This document shows positions 16,195-25,952 of a stretch of 64,000 nucleotides of DNA, one piece after another (position 1 is the stretch's first letter; every line of letters begins with the position of its first letter). Below the pieces are notes generated by a model. The model was not told the DNA's origin. It ran no database searches and worked only from the letters and a program-made list of their open reading frames with translations. The translations under genes and the position numbers were made by a program. Source of the DNA: Myroides sp. WP-1 (GTDB taxonomy: Bacteria > Bacteroidota > Bacteroidia > Flavobacteriales > Flavobacteriaceae); assembly GCF_014145635.1 (NCBI RefSeq), contig NZ_JACHTC010000007.1:1-64000 (forward strand). The letters are read 5' to 3'.

Positions 16195-18315
16195 ATGAGA
16201 AAATCGTTTATGACACTTCTTGTAGCAACTTTGATTATTTCATGTAAAAATGAAGGAGCAAAGGAACAGGTGGCGGATATTCAATATCCTGAAACGAAAA
16301 AAGGTGAGGTCGTTGATACTTACTTTGAAGTTGAAGTAGCTGACCCCTATCGCTGGTTAGAAGATGACCGTTCCGAAGAAACTGCAGCTTGGGTAAAAGC
16401 ACAGAATGAAGTAACACATGGTTACTTAGCTCAAATTCCATTTAGAGATCAATTGAAAAAACAAATGGAAGAAGCATGGAATTATGAGAAAATTGGTGCA
16501 CCATTCAAAGAAGGAAAATACACGTATTTTTTCAAAAATGACGGATTGCAAAATCAGTCTATCTTATATCGTAAAGACGAAGCAGGAAAAGAAGAAGTAT
16601 TCTTAGATCCAAATAAATTTTCTACCGACGGAACAACTTCTTTAGGAAGTATTGATTTCTCAGAAGATGGAAGTAAAGCGGCTTATGCTATCTCAGAAGG
16701 GGGAAGCGACTGGAGAAAAGTGATCGTTATCGATACGGAAACCAAAGAAGTAATTGGAGATACCTTAGTAGACGTGAAATTTAGTGGAGTTTCTTGGTTT
16801 AAAAATGAAGGATTCTACTATTCAAGCTATGACAAACCACAAGGAAGTGAGTTGTCTGCGAAAACGGATCAACACAAACTATTTTACCACAAGCTAGGAA
16901 CTGCTCAAAAAGACGATGCTCTAATTTTTGGTAAAGACCAAAAGAGAAGATATGTGGGTGGATATGTAACAGGAGATAATCAGTATTTAGTGATTACAGC
17001 TGCTAATTCAACTTACGGAAATGAATTGTACATCAAAGATTTGACTAAAGCAAATAGTCCAATTGTAACGATGGTAAATAACTTTGACAGCAGCAATGGC
17101 GTGTTGGATAGCAAAGCGGGTAAATTGTATATTGTAACTGATTTCAAAGCCCCTAATTCGCGTGTGGTAACAGTAGATGCTACAAAACCACAACAAGCTA
17201 ATTGGGCTGATTTTATCGCGGAAACTGAAAATGTATTATCTCCAACAAAAGGTGGTGGATTCATTTTTGCTAGCTATTTAAAAGATGCAGTTTCTATGGT
17301 GAAACAGTATGATTACACAGGAAAAGAAATCAGAACGATTGAATTACCTGGTCTTGGAACGGCAAGTGGATTTGGTGGTAAAGATGAAGATACAACACTG
17401 TATTATTCTTTCACAAACTACATTACACCTGGAACTATTTATGCTTTAGATGTAAAAGATGGAGTTTCTAAAGTATATGAACAACCGAAAGTAAAATTCG
17501 ATGCTACTCAGTACGAATCAAAACAAGTATTCTATACTTCCAAAGATGGAACAAAAGTACCGATGATCATTACGTATAAAAAAGGAATTGAATTAAACGG
17601 TAAAAATCCAACGATGTTATATGCTTATGGTGGATTCAATGTAAGCCTAACACCTTCATTTAGCATTGCTAACGCAATTTGGTTAGAAAATGGTGGAGTG
17701 TATGCAGTGCCAAACCTTAGAGGGGGTGGTGAATATGGAAAAGCATGGCATGTTGCAGGAACAAAAATGCAAAAACAAAATGTGTTTGACGATTTCATCG
17801 CAGCTGCTCAATACTTAATTGACAATAAATACACTTCTTCAGACTTCTTGGCAATCAAAGGTGGATCAAATGGAGGGTTGTTAGTTGGTGCAACAATGAC
17901 ACAACGTCCTGACTTAATGAAAGTGGCTCTACCAGCAGTAGGAGTTTTGGATATGTTGCGTTACCATACGTTCACAGCAGGAGCTGGATGGGCGTATGAT
18001 TACGGTACAGCAGAAGATAGCAAAGAAATGTTTGAATACTTAAAAGGATACTCTCCTTTACATAACGTTAAAGCAGAGGCTTATCCTGCAACAATGGTAA
18101 CAACAGGAGATCACGATGATCGCGTTGTTCCTGCACACAGCTTTAAATTTGCTGCTGAATTACAAGCAAAAAACAACGGAAAGAATCCAATGTTAATCCG
18201 CATTGAAACAAATGCTGGACATGGTGCTGGTAAATCAATTGCCCAACAAATTCAAGAGCACGTAGACTTACAAGCTTTTACTTTGTATAATATGGGAGTA
18301 AAGAAATTAAAATAA
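16195..18315 (+). CDS. Prolyl oligopeptidase (S9A), lipoprotein
   Basis: A 706-residue serine peptidase that cleaves short peptides after proline. The N-terminus has a lipobox (LIISC, C17), so it is anchored in the periplasm or outer membrane. A seven-bladed propeller spans roughly residues 80-430. The C-terminal alpha/beta-hydrolase domain holds S558 in GGSNGG, the Asp cluster at 639-642 (GDHDDRV) and H676 (AGHGAG). The length is normal for the family. It is a single gene with a strong terminator after it. Confidence 0.95.
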   Translation: MRKSFMTLLVATLIISCKNEGAKEQVADIQYPETKKGEVVDTYFEVEVADPYRWLEDDRSEETAAWVKAQNEVTHGYLAQIPFRDQLKKQMEEAWNYEKIGAPFKEGKYTYFFKNDGLQNQSILYRKDEAGKEEVFLDPNKFSTDGTTSLGSIDFSEDGSKAAYAISEGGSDWRKVIVIDTETKEVIGDTLVDVKFSGVSWFKNEGFYYSSYDKPQGSELSAKTDQHKLFYHKLGTAQKDDALIFGKDQKRRYVGGYVTGDNQYLVITAANSTYGNELYIKDLTKANSPIVTMVNNFDSSNGVLDSKAGKLYIVTDFKAPNSRVVTVDATKPQQANWADFIAETENVLSPTKGGGFIFASYLKDAVSMVKQYDYTGKEIRTIELPGLGTASGFGGKDEDTTLYYSFTNYITPGTIYALDVKDGVSKVYEQPKVKFDATQYESKQVFYTSKDGTKVPMIITYKKGIELNGKNPTMLYAYGGFNVSLTPSFSIANAIWLENGGVYAVPNLRGGGEYGKAWHVAGTKMQKQNVFDDFIAAAQYLIDNKYTSSDFLAIKGGSNGGLLVGATMTQRPDLMKVALPAVGVLDMLRYHTFTAGAGWAYDYGTAEDSKEMFEYLKGYSPLHNVKAEAYPATMVTTGDHDDRVVPAHSFKFAAELQAKNNGKNPMLIRIETNAGHGAGKSIAQQIQEHVDLQAFTLYNMGVKKLK

Positions 18316-18331
18316 TGGTTGCTATAACTAT

Positions 18332-18365
18332 AAAAAAAACTCAATCGAAAGATTGAGTTTTTTTT
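18332..18365. terminator. Bidirectional terminator
   Basis: A 15-bp perfect stem (18332-18346 / 18351-18365) with a GAAA loop and A/T outer arms lies between converging genes. Confidence 0.9.
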
Positions 18366-18371
18366 ATAGTA

Positions 18372-19127
18372 TTATGTAGTTTTTATCTTTGGGAAACCAC
18401 CATCCACGCTAACTTCTGTTCCAACGATAAAGGAAGAATCGGAAGAAGCTAAAAAAAGCACAACTTGAGCAACTTCTTTTGCTGTTCCAAAACGTTGCAT
18501 GGGAACTTGAGGAGCAAAGGAACTTGTGAATTGGGCCACTTGCTCTGCAGAGAGGTTAGAACGATCGAAATAATTCGTCGTGATAGGACCTGGTGAAACG
18601 GCGTTTACACGAATTCCTTTGGGGATAAGTTCAGCTGCAAAAGTTTTTGTAAAGGATTGTACTGCCGCCTTGGCTGCTGAGTATACACTCGAATTTGCCA
18701 TCCCAATTTCAGTTACAATTGAAGTGTTGAGAATAATCGAACTGTCAGTTTGTAAAAGAGGAACCACTTGTTGTACGGTGAATAACGTTCCTTTAACCAG
18801 TACATCAAACATTTCATTATAATGAGCTTCATCAATTTGCTCTAAAGGAGCATATTTTCCAAAACCAGCATTGACAAATACGATGTCTAACTGAGTTACA
18901 TATTGACGAAGCAAATGATTTAAATTTAATAAATCATTCATAGATCCCGCATCAGATACTAAACCAATGGTGTTGTATCCGATTTCAGCAACAGTTAAAT
19001 CTACGGTTTCTTGGTTTCTACCTGTAATAATTACCTGAGCGCCTTGTTCACTTAATAATTGTGCTGTTGCTTTTCCTATACCACTTGTGCCTCCTGTTAC
19101 AAGTGCAATCTTGCCTTTTAGTTTCAT
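18372..19127 (-). CDS. SDR family oxidoreductase
   Basis: A 251-residue classical short-chain dehydrogenase. The cofactor motif is TGGTSGIG (11-18) and NAG lies at 86-88. The catalytic set is S136, Y149 and K153 (YSAAK). R37 in TGRN favours NADP(H). The C-terminal VDGG motif is present. The substrate is unknown. A good promoter with a palindrome over its -33 box lies upstream, which suggests specific regulation. Confidence 0.92.
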   Translation of the reverse strand: MKLKGKIALVTGGTSGIGKATAQLLSEQGAQVIITGRNQETVDLTVAEIGYNTIGLVSDAGSMNDLLNLNHLLRQYVTQLDIVFVNAGFGKYAPLEQIDEAHYNEMFDVLVKGTLFTVQQVVPLLQTDSSIILNTSIVTEIGMANSSVYSAAKAAVQSFTKTFAAELIPKGIRVNAVSPGPITTNYFDRSNLSAEQVAQFTSSFAPQVPMQRFGTAKEVAQVVLFLASSDSSFIVGTEVSVDGGFPKIKTT

Positions 19128-19146
19128 ATTGTTAGATTTTAAAAAC

Positions 19147-19178
19147 CAAAAGTAGAATCATTGCACTCATTGTACAAT
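19147..19178 (-). promoter_or_regulatory. Promoter of SDR gene with overlapping palindrome
   Basis: On the minus strand TTG (19177-19175), 20 bp and TACTTTTG (19154-19147) match the Bacteroidota promoter. A perfect 10-bp palindrome ATTGTACAAT (19169-19178) covers the -33 TTG and may be an operator. Confidence 0.55.
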
Positions 19179-19188
19179 CCGTTTCTTG

Positions 19189-19803
19189 CTACTTTACTGC
19201 TTCATATTTGTAGTCTTTAATTCCTGCATTAATTTCTGCATTGATGAAATTTTGTTCCGGGGGAATTGGGCATGAAAATTTTGGGTTATACACGCAATAC
19301 GGATTATAAGCGAGATTGAAATTTAATATAATTACTTCTCCTTCAGGTATTTCTAAGTCAATGTATCGTCCACCTCCATAGGTACTAACTCCGGAAGTTA
19401 GATCTGTAAAAGGCAGGAACAGGTGTTTTTCGTATTCTTTTTGATTGCGAAGATTAATGTCTTGAAAAAGAGCTAAGGTTTGTTGTTTACCATTCAAACT
19501 AAAAGTAGCTTCACCATACTTCACGTAAATCGGTTTGCGTTCTGTTGTTGTAGGCATTTCAAAGGGTAATTCGTCTGGGGTACGATTGAAGGTGGCTTCT
19601 ATGATAAAACGCTCATTCACAGGAAAGAAATCAAGTCCTTTGAAATTTTTTAAAGCATCAGGTACAAGGGGTGAAGTCTCCTTGTTGGAGAATTCTTTAT
19701 TCAAACTCTTTTGAAATATAAGGGCTTTGTCTTTTTCTGTTTTGGGTGCAGTGCATGCAAGCTGTAATAAAATCACAGCTCCAAGCATAATCAATCGTTT
19801 CAT
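19189..19803 (-). CDS. DUF1684 lipoprotein
   Basis: A 204-residue protein with a lipobox (LLQLAC, C17). The C-terminal half shows the DUF1684 signature: FLPFTDLTSG, then YGGGRYIDLE, and NLAYNPYCVYNPKFSCPIPP, which includes conserved Tyr, Asn, Pro and Cys residues. The family is found across Bacteroidota and Actinobacteria with no known activity. It appears to be transcribed alone; the Dps terminator lies directly upstream. Confidence 0.9.
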   Translation of the reverse strand: MKRLIMLGAVILLQLACTAPKTEKDKALIFQKSLNKEFSNKETSPLVPDALKNFKGLDFFPVNERFIIEATFNRTPDELPFEMPTTTERKPIYVKYGEATFSLNGKQQTLALFQDINLRNQKEYEKHLFLPFTDLTSGVSTYGGGRYIDLEIPEGEVIILNFNLAYNPYCVYNPKFSCPIPPEQNFINAEINAGIKDYKYEAVK

Positions 19804-19837
19804 TTTTTGTTTTGTTCTGGGTTGACCGTAAAAATAA

Positions 19838-19872
19838 CAAAAAAAGGTTTGCCTTTTAAAGACAAACCTCTA
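19838..19872 (-). terminator. Terminator of dps
   Basis: On the minus strand a GGTTTG/CAAACC stem is followed by seven T residues, between the dps stop and the DUF1684 start. Confidence 0.75.
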
Positions 19873-19893
19873 GAATAAGTATTGAATCGAAAA

Positions 19894-20367
19894 TTACTTT
19901 ATATGAGCGCGTAGCATCCATGCTGCTTCTTCGTGTTTTTCTAGCAATCCTGTTAAGAAATCTGCAGTCCCTTGATCGTGCAGATCATTAATAGGATCAA
20001 TATTCTCTCTCAAGAAAATAATAATCGCTTCGTGATCCTTACATAGATCTTTAATCCAAGAAGCACTGTCGTTTCCGGCATTATCTCTTGATTCGGATAG
20101 CTGAGTTAATGCAAGGTATTCTTTTAAGCTACTAGGTGCATAATGTCCTAAGTGACGAATTCGCTCTGCAATGGCGTCTACATCTACAATGATCGCTTCG
20201 TATTGTGTTTGAAAGAATAAGTGCATAGAGTGAAAGTCAATACCCTCAACGTTATAATGCGCTTTTCTAGTTTTAGTATAGAGCACAAATTCATCTGCTA
20301 ATAATCGAGCGAGGATGTCTGTTATTTTTTGTCTTACTTCGTCTTTTAGACCAATGTTTGTTTTCAT
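19894..20367 (-). CDS. dps: Dps family ferritin-like DNA protection protein
   Basis: A 157-residue four-helix protein that stores iron and uses hydrogen peroxide as oxidant, protecting DNA in stress. The inter-subunit ferroxidase ligands are visible: H37 (KAHYNVEG), H49, D64 and E68 (VDAIAERIRHLG). The length is normal for Dps. It is likely a dodecamer in the cytoplasm. It is a single gene with its own terminator. No OxyR or PerR box is obvious in the 113 bp upstream. Confidence 0.95.
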   Translation of the reverse strand: MKTNIGLKDEVRQKITDILARLLADEFVLYTKTRKAHYNVEGIDFHSMHLFFQTQYEAIIVDVDAIAERIRHLGHYAPSSLKEYLALTQLSESRDNAGNDSASWIKDLCKDHEAIIIFLRENIDPINDLHDQGTADFLTGLLEKHEEAAWMLRAHIK

Positions 20368-20494
20368 AGTATTTGATTTTTAGTTCCTTACAAGATACGA
20401 AAAAGGAGGAAAATACCCTAAATTCAGGTTATAAATTAATGATAAAATTGATTTGTAACTAGAAAAAGTTCGAATTTTGTAATGGAAAAGTATA

Positions 20495-20523
20495 AAAAAA
20501 AGGACCTGTTTCCAGATCCTTCT
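20495..20523 (-). terminator. Terminator of LEA-like lipoprotein gene
   Basis: An imperfect stem (AAGGAcCTG / CAGaTCCTT) is followed on the minus strand by a T-rich run, just past the stop codon at 20529. Confidence 0.65.
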
Positions 20524-20528
20524 TCGGT

Positions 20529-20984
20529 TTATTTTTTCAATTTATCTGCTGCATTTTCTAAGCCTTTTTGTGCTTCTTTTGCAGCGTCATTTACATTTTC
20601 TTTAGTTGCTTTCGCATCTTCTTTAAGGTCATTTACTTTCCCTTTTGCTTCATCAAGTGATTTTGCAGCGTCATCTTTTAATTCTTCTGCTTTTTCACCC
20701 ATCTGGTTCACCACCTCTTCTGTTTTAGCTTTTGTAGCGTCCCACGCTTTTTGGGCCTCGTCTAGCGTTTTTCTAGCCGCTTCTTCTGCTGCTTTGTCTC
20801 CACTTTTTACAGCCTCTTCAAGTGCTTGTTTCGCCTCATCAAATTTTACCTCAGCTTCTGATTTTGCTTCTGTTAATTCAGTTGCCGGAAGGGTATCAGT
20901 TTCTGTAGGTTCTGATTTATTTTCTTTACAAGATGTAGCAAATAACAATCCACCAATAGCTAATGATAATACAATTTTTTTCAT
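20529..20984 (-). CDS. Alanine/lysine-rich helical lipoprotein (LEA/apolipoprotein-like)
   Basis: A 151-residue lipoprotein (LLFATSC, C19). The mature part is almost wholly charged amphipathic helix, with repeating Lys/Glu/Ala pattern in 11-residue-like steps (EAKSEAEVKFDEAKQALEEA and similar). That resembles LEA-type stress proteins or exchangeable apolipoproteins. No enzymatic motif exists. A long antisense ORF over the same bases is a by-product of the biased codons. The function is unknown; an envelope stress or structural role is a guess. Confidence 0.75.
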   Translation of the reverse strand: MKKIVLSLAIGGLLFATSCKENKSEPTETDTLPATELTEAKSEAEVKFDEAKQALEEAVKSGDKAAEEAARKTLDEAQKAWDATKAKTEEVVNQMGEKAEELKDDAAKSLDEAKGKVNDLKEDAKATKENVNDAAKEAQKGLENAADKLKK

Positions 20985-21061
20985 AACAAAAATATTTAAG
21001 TTTGATTAAAGTTATGAAAAATATAGCTTAATAGGAAATAAAATGTATAAAATGTAAAGGT

Positions 21062-21757
21062 TTATTTCTTTTTCGCCTTGAAGTCTAATGGACCATGCCC
21101 TCTGATGTATCTGGCAATAGTTTGCTTTCGCTTGCTTACATAAGGACCTGATTGTACGGGATTATAACGTCTCGGACTTGGTAATATAACTGCTAATCCC
21201 GCTGCTTCTTGTACGCTGAGTTTAGCCGCACTCTTCTTGTACCAATGTTGAGCCGCCGCTTCTGCACCATAAACACCATCTCCCATCTCAATGCTGTTGA
21301 GATAAACCTCCAAGATGCGTTCTTTAGACCAAAGTAATTCAATCAGTACCGTGAAATAAGCTTCAAATCCCTTGCGAATGTAACTTCGACCGGGCCATAG
21401 AAAAACATTCTTGGCTGTCTGTTGAGAAATTGTACTTCCTCCTTTGATACGCTTGCCTTTTTCGTTGTTTTTCATCGCCTTTTCAATCGCTTTAAAGTCG
21501 AACCCGTTGTGACTCAAAAAGTGACCGTCTTCACTGACAATCACCGCCTTTTGTAAGTTCGGACTAATCTTGTCTATAGAAACCCAATCGTGCTCTAATT
21601 TAAATGATTTTCCTTCTTTCTTTTGTTCATATAATCGAATAAACATCAAAGGTGTGTAAGGAATTGGAACAAAGCGAAAAAAGATAACGGAAAGAATGCT
21701 CAATGCAAAGAACCACAACACAAGCTTAAAAATAAAGCGTATAAGTTTGCGAACCAT
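21062..21757 (-). CDS. mtgA: Monofunctional peptidoglycan glycosyltransferase
   Basis: A 231-residue GT51 enzyme that polymerises lipid II into glycan strands in the periplasm. One N-terminal membrane helix (about residues 9-30) is followed by the transglycosylase domain. The catalytic E76 lies in SEDGHFLSHNGFD, KGGSTISQQTAKN at 105-117, and RKGFEAYFTVLIE and ILEVYLNSIEMG follow. No transpeptidase domain is present, which fits MtgA. It is a single gene. Confidence 0.95.
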   Translation of the reverse strand: MVRKLIRFIFKLVLWFFALSILSVIFFRFVPIPYTPLMFIRLYEQKKEGKSFKLEHDWVSIDKISPNLQKAVIVSEDGHFLSHNGFDFKAIEKAMKNNEKGKRIKGGSTISQQTAKNVFLWPGRSYIRKGFEAYFTVLIELLWSKERILEVYLNSIEMGDGVYGAEAAAQHWYKKSAAKLSVQEAAGLAVILPSPRRYNPVQSGPYVSKRKQTIARYIRGHGPLDFKAKKK

Positions 21758-21840
21758 AGATTTATATCATATAAAAACTAGCACAAATGTACTAACATAT
21801 TGTCAATTCTAATTCGAGGGGATAAAAAAAAATAGATAAA

Positions 21841-21873
21841 AAAAAGCTACCTTCTAGTGGTAGCTTTTTTTAG
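21841..21873. terminator. Terminator between SDR and mtgA
   Basis: An 11-bp stem (21841-21851 / 21859-21869) with A/T arms. It lies just past the stop of the SDR gene at 21877. Confidence 0.85.
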
Positions 21874-21876
21874 TAG

Positions 21877-22596
21877 TTATACTGGATTTGTCGTCCATAA
21901 AGAGGCTGTTTTTAAAAGGGCTCTTCTCGGTAATTTTAGCGTTGCTACAAGTAGTTCTGCAAAATCTTCGGGTTGTAAGATGTGATCTGGATTGCCATCC
22001 GTTAACCCCAATTCAATAGACATGTCTGATGCTATCGTACTAGGTGTTAGTGTACACACGCGAATGTTGTTTTTTCGCACTTCTTTCATTAAAGATTCTG
22101 ATAGCCCAATAACAGCAAATTTTGATGCTGAATAAGCTGATGTTGTAGGATTTCCATTTAAACCAGCAGTAGAAGCAACGTTGAAAATATCTCCTTCATT
22201 TTTAGCAATTAGATGAGGTAGTACTTCACGGGTTACATTGTATACGCCCATCACATTTGTCAGTAAGATTTCTTCCCAACGATCTGCAGGCATATCTACA
22301 AATTTTCCAAATTCTGAAATTCCTGCATTGTTTACTAAAATATCAATTCCACCTAAAAACTCAATTACTTTTGCAATCTCGGTGTGAACTGCGGGTTTAT
22401 CTACTACATCAAATACTGCATACGTTGCCTTGACACCTAAAGCCGTTAATTCTGTAACCGTTTGTTTCAAACGCTCTTCGTTTCGACCTGTGATGGCTAC
22501 GTTAATACCTTCTTTAGCAAAAGCAATAGCTGTAGCTTTTCCCAATCCTCTTCCTCCGCCTGTAATAATGGCATTTTTTCCTTGTAATGGATTCAT
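21877..22596 (-). CDS. SDR family 3-ketoacyl-(ACP) reductase-like protein
   Basis: A 239-residue classical short-chain dehydrogenase with TGGGRGLG (12-19), NNAG (89-92), S142, Y155 and K159 (YSASK). R38 in TGRN suggests NADP(H). It resembles FabG-like reductases but lacks clear evidence for fatty acid synthesis. It lies 27 bp after the DUF3050 gene on the same strand, so the two are probably co-transcribed. Confidence 0.9.
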   Translation of the reverse strand: MNPLQGKNAIITGGGRGLGKATAIAFAKEGINVAITGRNEERLKQTVTELTALGVKATYAVFDVVDKPAVHTEIAKVIEFLGGIDILVNNAGISEFGKFVDMPADRWEEILLTNVMGVYNVTREVLPHLIAKNEGDIFNVASTAGLNGNPTTSAYSASKFAVIGLSESLMKEVRKNNIRVCTLTPSTIASDMSIELGLTDGNPDHILQPEDFAELLVATLKLPRRALLKTASLWTTNPV

Positions 22597-22623
22597 AGCT
22601 TTGTGTTTTTATATATGAATGAA

Positions 22624-23394
22624 TTAATTTGATTCGATAGCACGCGAAATAGCATTCCATAAGCCATATCGTTTCACCAAGGCTTCTTTAGATACGCGAA
22701 TGACATCTTGCCATTTTTGCTCGTCAGAACCACATAGTTCAACAATCATTTGCATGGCCATTGGGCCGTGCTCATCTCCATCTAATTCGATGTGTCGTTC
22801 AAAGTAATAAATTAATTTTGACAAGTCTGTTTCTGGAAAGTTAAGTTGAAACCCTTTTAAGATTTCTGTAAACATCTCAGGAATTAAATCCTCGCGTCCA
22901 AAAGTGAATGCAGCGGCAATTTCATGTGGTTTTCCTTGTGCAATAATGTCAAATGTAAAAGTTAAAAAGTCTTTGATATCTTGATCAACAGCTAGTTGAT
23001 CAATAGCTTGATCTATGGTTTTTCCCTCTTGAAGTTGCTGTAGAAAATCAGCAATTGTTTGTGTATCAGCTTGTGCACCTTGCATCGCGTCTATATACAT
23101 TTCGAAGTGACTCAAACGCTGTCCATCCATGGCTAGATCGGACTCCTCTGCTAAGACAATTTCGTTAATTAAATAACGCGTCTGAGGATAAGGAGAAGCA
23201 AACCAAGGAGTGGTAGTACAGGTTAGTTTTTGTTGTAGCGCTTTGAGTAAAGACATAAAATCCCATACAGCATATACATGGCCTTCCATGAATTTTTGGA
23301 GATGGGTAATTGTTGTGATTTTTTGATATAATGGATGCTCTAATAAAGCGTGACGCTCTGGAGTTATAAGCTGATTTACGGTTTGAATGTTCAT
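22624..23394 (-). CDS. DUF3050 protein, haem-oxygenase-like fold
   Basis: A 256-residue all-helical protein. The N-terminal block (HPLYQKI...FMEGHVYAVWDFMSLLKALQ) is the hallmark of DUF3050. Conserved His and Glu residues (H54, the ESDL region, FERHIELDGDEHGP) resemble the metal site of haem-oxygenase-like di-iron enzymes, so an oxidase role is possible but unproven. It probably forms an operon with the SDR gene downstream. Confidence 0.88.
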   Translation of the reverse strand: MNIQTVNQLITPERHALLEHPLYQKITTITHLQKFMEGHVYAVWDFMSLLKALQQKLTCTTTPWFASPYPQTRYLINEIVLAEESDLAMDGQRLSHFEMYIDAMQGAQADTQTIADFLQQLQEGKTIDQAIDQLAVDQDIKDFLTFTFDIIAQGKPHEIAAAFTFGREDLIPEMFTEILKGFQLNFPETDLSKLIYYFERHIELDGDEHGPMAMQMIVELCGSDEQKWQDVIRVSKEALVKRYGLWNAISRAIESN

Positions 23395-23425
23395 AATGAG
23401 TAAAAGATTTATACAAAAATAAAAA

Positions 23426-23447
23426 AGCTTCTCCGTAAGGAGAAGCT
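23426..23447 (-). terminator. Terminator of glutaryl-CoA dehydrogenase gene
   Basis: A 9-bp perfect stem (23426-23434 / 23439-23447) with a GTAA loop is followed on the minus strand by T residues. Confidence 0.85.
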
Positions 23448-23484
23448 CTTTATATAAAGTTTATCTATTTTGTTATAAGCTAGA

Positions 23485-24663
23485 CTACTTGAATGCAGGG
23501 AATCCTGTAACATCCATACCTGTAATTAACAAGTGAATGTCGTGTGTTCCTTCGTATGTTACAACTGATTCAAGGTTCATCATGTGGCGCATAATTGAAT
23601 ACTCACCTGTGATCCCCATACCTCCTAACATTTGACGTGCATCACGTGCAATTTCTAAAGCCATTGCCACGTTGTTGCGTTTTGCCATAGAAATCTGAGC
23701 AGATGTAGCTCTTCCTTCGTTTCTCAAAACACCTAAACGCCAAGTTAATAATTGTGCTTTCGTGATTTCCGTAATCATCTCAGCTAATTTTTTCTGTTGT
23801 AATTGAGTAGCTCCAATTGGCTTGTCAAATTGAATACGCTCTTTAGAGTAACGCAATGCAGTGTCATAACAATCCATTGCCGCTCCAATAGCTCCCCAAG
23901 CAATTCCGTAACGTGCAGAATCTAAACATCCTAGAGGTGCTCCTAATCCTGATTTGTTAGGTAATAAGTTTGCTTTAGGAACTTTTACGTTATCAAAAAT
24001 AAGCTCTCCTGTTGCAGAAGCTCTTAATGACCATTTGTTGTGTGTTTCTGGTGTAGAGAAACCTTCCATTCCTCTTTCTACGATTAATCCGTGAATTCTA
24101 CCTTCTTCGTTTTTCGCCCAAACAACTGCAATATCAGCAAATGGCGCGTTTGAAATCCACATTTTAGCTCCGTTTAATAGGTAGTGATCTCCCATATCTT
24201 TAAAGTTGGTGATCATCCCTCCAGGATTTGAACCATGGTCAGGCTCAGTTAAACCAAAACAACCGATCATTTCTCCAGTTGCTAATTTTGGTAAGTATTT
24301 ATTGCGTTGTTCTTCGTTACCGTATTTCCAAATCGGATACATTACTAATGAAGACTGAACAGATGATGTTGAACGTACACCTGAATCACCTCTTTCAATT
24401 TCTTGCATAATTAAACCATACGAAATTTGGTCTAATCCTGCTCCTCCGTATTCTGTTGGAATATAAGGACCAAATCCTCCAATTTCACCTAAACCTTTGA
24501 TGATTTGTTTTGGGAATTCTGCTTTTTGAGCATATTCTTCAATAATTGGAGATACTTCTTTTTTTACCCATGCTCTCGCTGCATCGCGAATTAATTTGTG
24601 CTCTTCTGTAAGCAAATCATCTAAAAGATAGTAATCTGGCGCCTGAAATAAATCTGGTTTCAT
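23485..24663 (-). CDS. gcdH: Acyl-CoA dehydrogenase, probably glutaryl-CoA dehydrogenase
   Basis: A 392-residue flavoprotein of the acyl-CoA dehydrogenase family. The catalytic base is E371 in TYEGTHDIHLLI, and GCFGLTEPDHGSNP and MWISNAPFAD mark the FAD/substrate site. The C-terminal placement of Glu and the YEGTHDIH sequence are characteristic of glutaryl-CoA dehydrogenase, which oxidises and decarboxylates glutaryl-CoA to crotonyl-CoA in lysine and tryptophan breakdown. Its own promoter carries a palindrome over the -33 box. Substrate choice is inferred. Confidence 0.88.
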   Translation of the reverse strand: MKPDLFQAPDYYLLDDLLTEEHKLIRDAARAWVKKEVSPIIEEYAQKAEFPKQIIKGLGEIGGFGPYIPTEYGGAGLDQISYGLIMQEIERGDSGVRSTSSVQSSLVMYPIWKYGNEEQRNKYLPKLATGEMIGCFGLTEPDHGSNPGGMITNFKDMGDHYLLNGAKMWISNAPFADIAVVWAKNEEGRIHGLIVERGMEGFSTPETHNKWSLRASATGELIFDNVKVPKANLLPNKSGLGAPLGCLDSARYGIAWGAIGAAMDCYDTALRYSKERIQFDKPIGATQLQQKKLAEMITEITKAQLLTWRLGVLRNEGRATSAQISMAKRNNVAMALEIARDARQMLGGMGITGEYSIMRHMMNLESVVTYEGTHDIHLLITGMDVTGFPAFK

Positions 24664-24692
24664 AATATTCTTAAGTTTATCAGTTGTGACAA

Positions 24693-24731
24693 CAAAAATA
24701 AGTAATATTTATAGATGTGCAATTTTTGCAC
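24693..24731 (-). promoter_or_regulatory. Promoter of gcdH with palindromic operator candidate
   Basis: On the minus strand TTG (24722-24720), 19 bp and TATTTTTG (24700-24693) match the consensus. The perfect palindrome GTGCAA-TTT-TTGCAC (24717-24731) covers the -33 element. The rest of 24732-24933 holds no recognisable gene. Confidence 0.6.
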
Positions 24732-24933
24732 GTGAAAGTATGCTTAAATTGCCGTTATTTTGTCTATTAAACCCAAACGAGCTATAAACTACATTTTTAG
24801 ACGATAGCCAATAGAACGACCTGCACTTCAACTTTCCTCTCCATAAGATTACGCAGAGTAAGTGGTTGTTACTTTGTAGATACCGGATGCTTGTATCGTG
24901 ACCTTGTTTTTTTAGCTAGGCAGTAAGTTCTGT

Positions 24934-25743
24934 TTATTTGTTTTTTCGACGTTTTATACGACGTCTAACAAGGTATAGAACCCCGATCGTGATTAGGATA
25001 AAAGGCCAAATATAAAATAACCCTAGAGTAAAAGAAACGAGATTGCTCCATCCTTCCTTAAACGCAGTCGAAAATTCGTAACCGAAAGTTGATGTACTCG
25101 TTTGTTTTTCGTAGAATACTACAGTAAGTGTACTATAAGCCACGCTGTTTTTTAAGTAATTCAATCGCCCTTCATAGGACTCTATATCGGAGCGAAGTGC
25201 TTCAATTTCTTTTTCAATGGATAAGATTTCTTCTACTTTATTCGCTTTGCTCAACAAGGCTTTGTATCGATTTTCCAACTCTTTTTTGGTGTGAATACGC
25301 GATTCTACATCAATGAATTCTTCTGTAACATCTAATGCGCGAATGTCTTGGTTCTCTACTTTTTTAGCTGCCGTGGTAATATCCGACAAAAGTTTTTCAA
25401 AATTTTCTGCAGGAACACGTACCGTAAGGGTATAAACCGATTGACTCGCATAGGTTTCAGCGTGATCTTGTGAAACATAGCCTTTGTAGGTTGCTAAGGC
25501 TGCTGTAATTTGCTTGCGCGTTTCTGAAGCAGCATCAGTTTCAAAGCGAATACTTCCTTCTTTGATTATTTTGCGCTCTACCGCTTGTTGCCCTTCTATT
25601 TTTTCGGCTGAAGCGGAATTTGTATCTGCAGATTCTAAACTTACTGCTGCGTCAGCACTCATGTGCTCCTGATGTTGATTGCACGAGAATACAGCCAAAA
25701 GTACACTGCACCCTAATACGAGGAATAAAATTCTTTTTTTCAT
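24934..25743 (-). CDS. DUF4349 lipoprotein
   Basis: A 269-residue protein with a lipobox (LLAVFSC, C21). The middle (KIIKEGSIRFE...YVSQDH...LTVRVPAENFEKLL) matches DUF4349. A coiled coil lies at about residues 150-200 (KELENRYKALL...EIEALRSDIESYEGRL). A single membrane helix near residues 238-258 precedes a basic tail. The protein could thus be held by both lipid and helix, an unusual arrangement. The function is not known. Confidence 0.88.
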   Translation of the reverse strand: MKKRILFLVLGCSVLLAVFSCNQHQEHMSADAAVSLESADTNSASAEKIEGQQAVERKIIKEGSIRFETDAASETRKQITAALATYKGYVSQDHAETYASQSVYTLTVRVPAENFEKLLSDITTAAKKVENQDIRALDVTEEFIDVESRIHTKKELENRYKALLSKANKVEEILSIEKEIEALRSDIESYEGRLNYLKNSVAYSTLTVVFYEKQTSTSTFGYEFSTAFKEGWSNLVSFTLGLFYIWPFILITIGVLYLVRRRIKRRKNK

Positions 25744-25952
25744 AGCGTTCTATTTTTTATGCGCCAGACAAGTTTCCGGAAAAGAAAAATGAACAAAGCG
25801 ACTACAGTCCTTAAAATTATTAAAAACAAATGAAAGTCAGGTAGTGATTTTTACTAGGGATAAAGGACTGAATTTATCAAATAAAATTGCACTTGTCAGA
25901 AGTGTAAAAAATGTTAAATTGCACGATAACCAATCCAATACATAAATACGAA

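Noticed and set aside
20482..21009. 175-codon plus-strand ORF rich in Ser, Ala and Phe
   Set aside because: It is antisense to the Lys/Glu/Ala-rich lipoprotein gene; biased codons there produce open frames on the other strand. The minus-strand protein has a proper lipobox.
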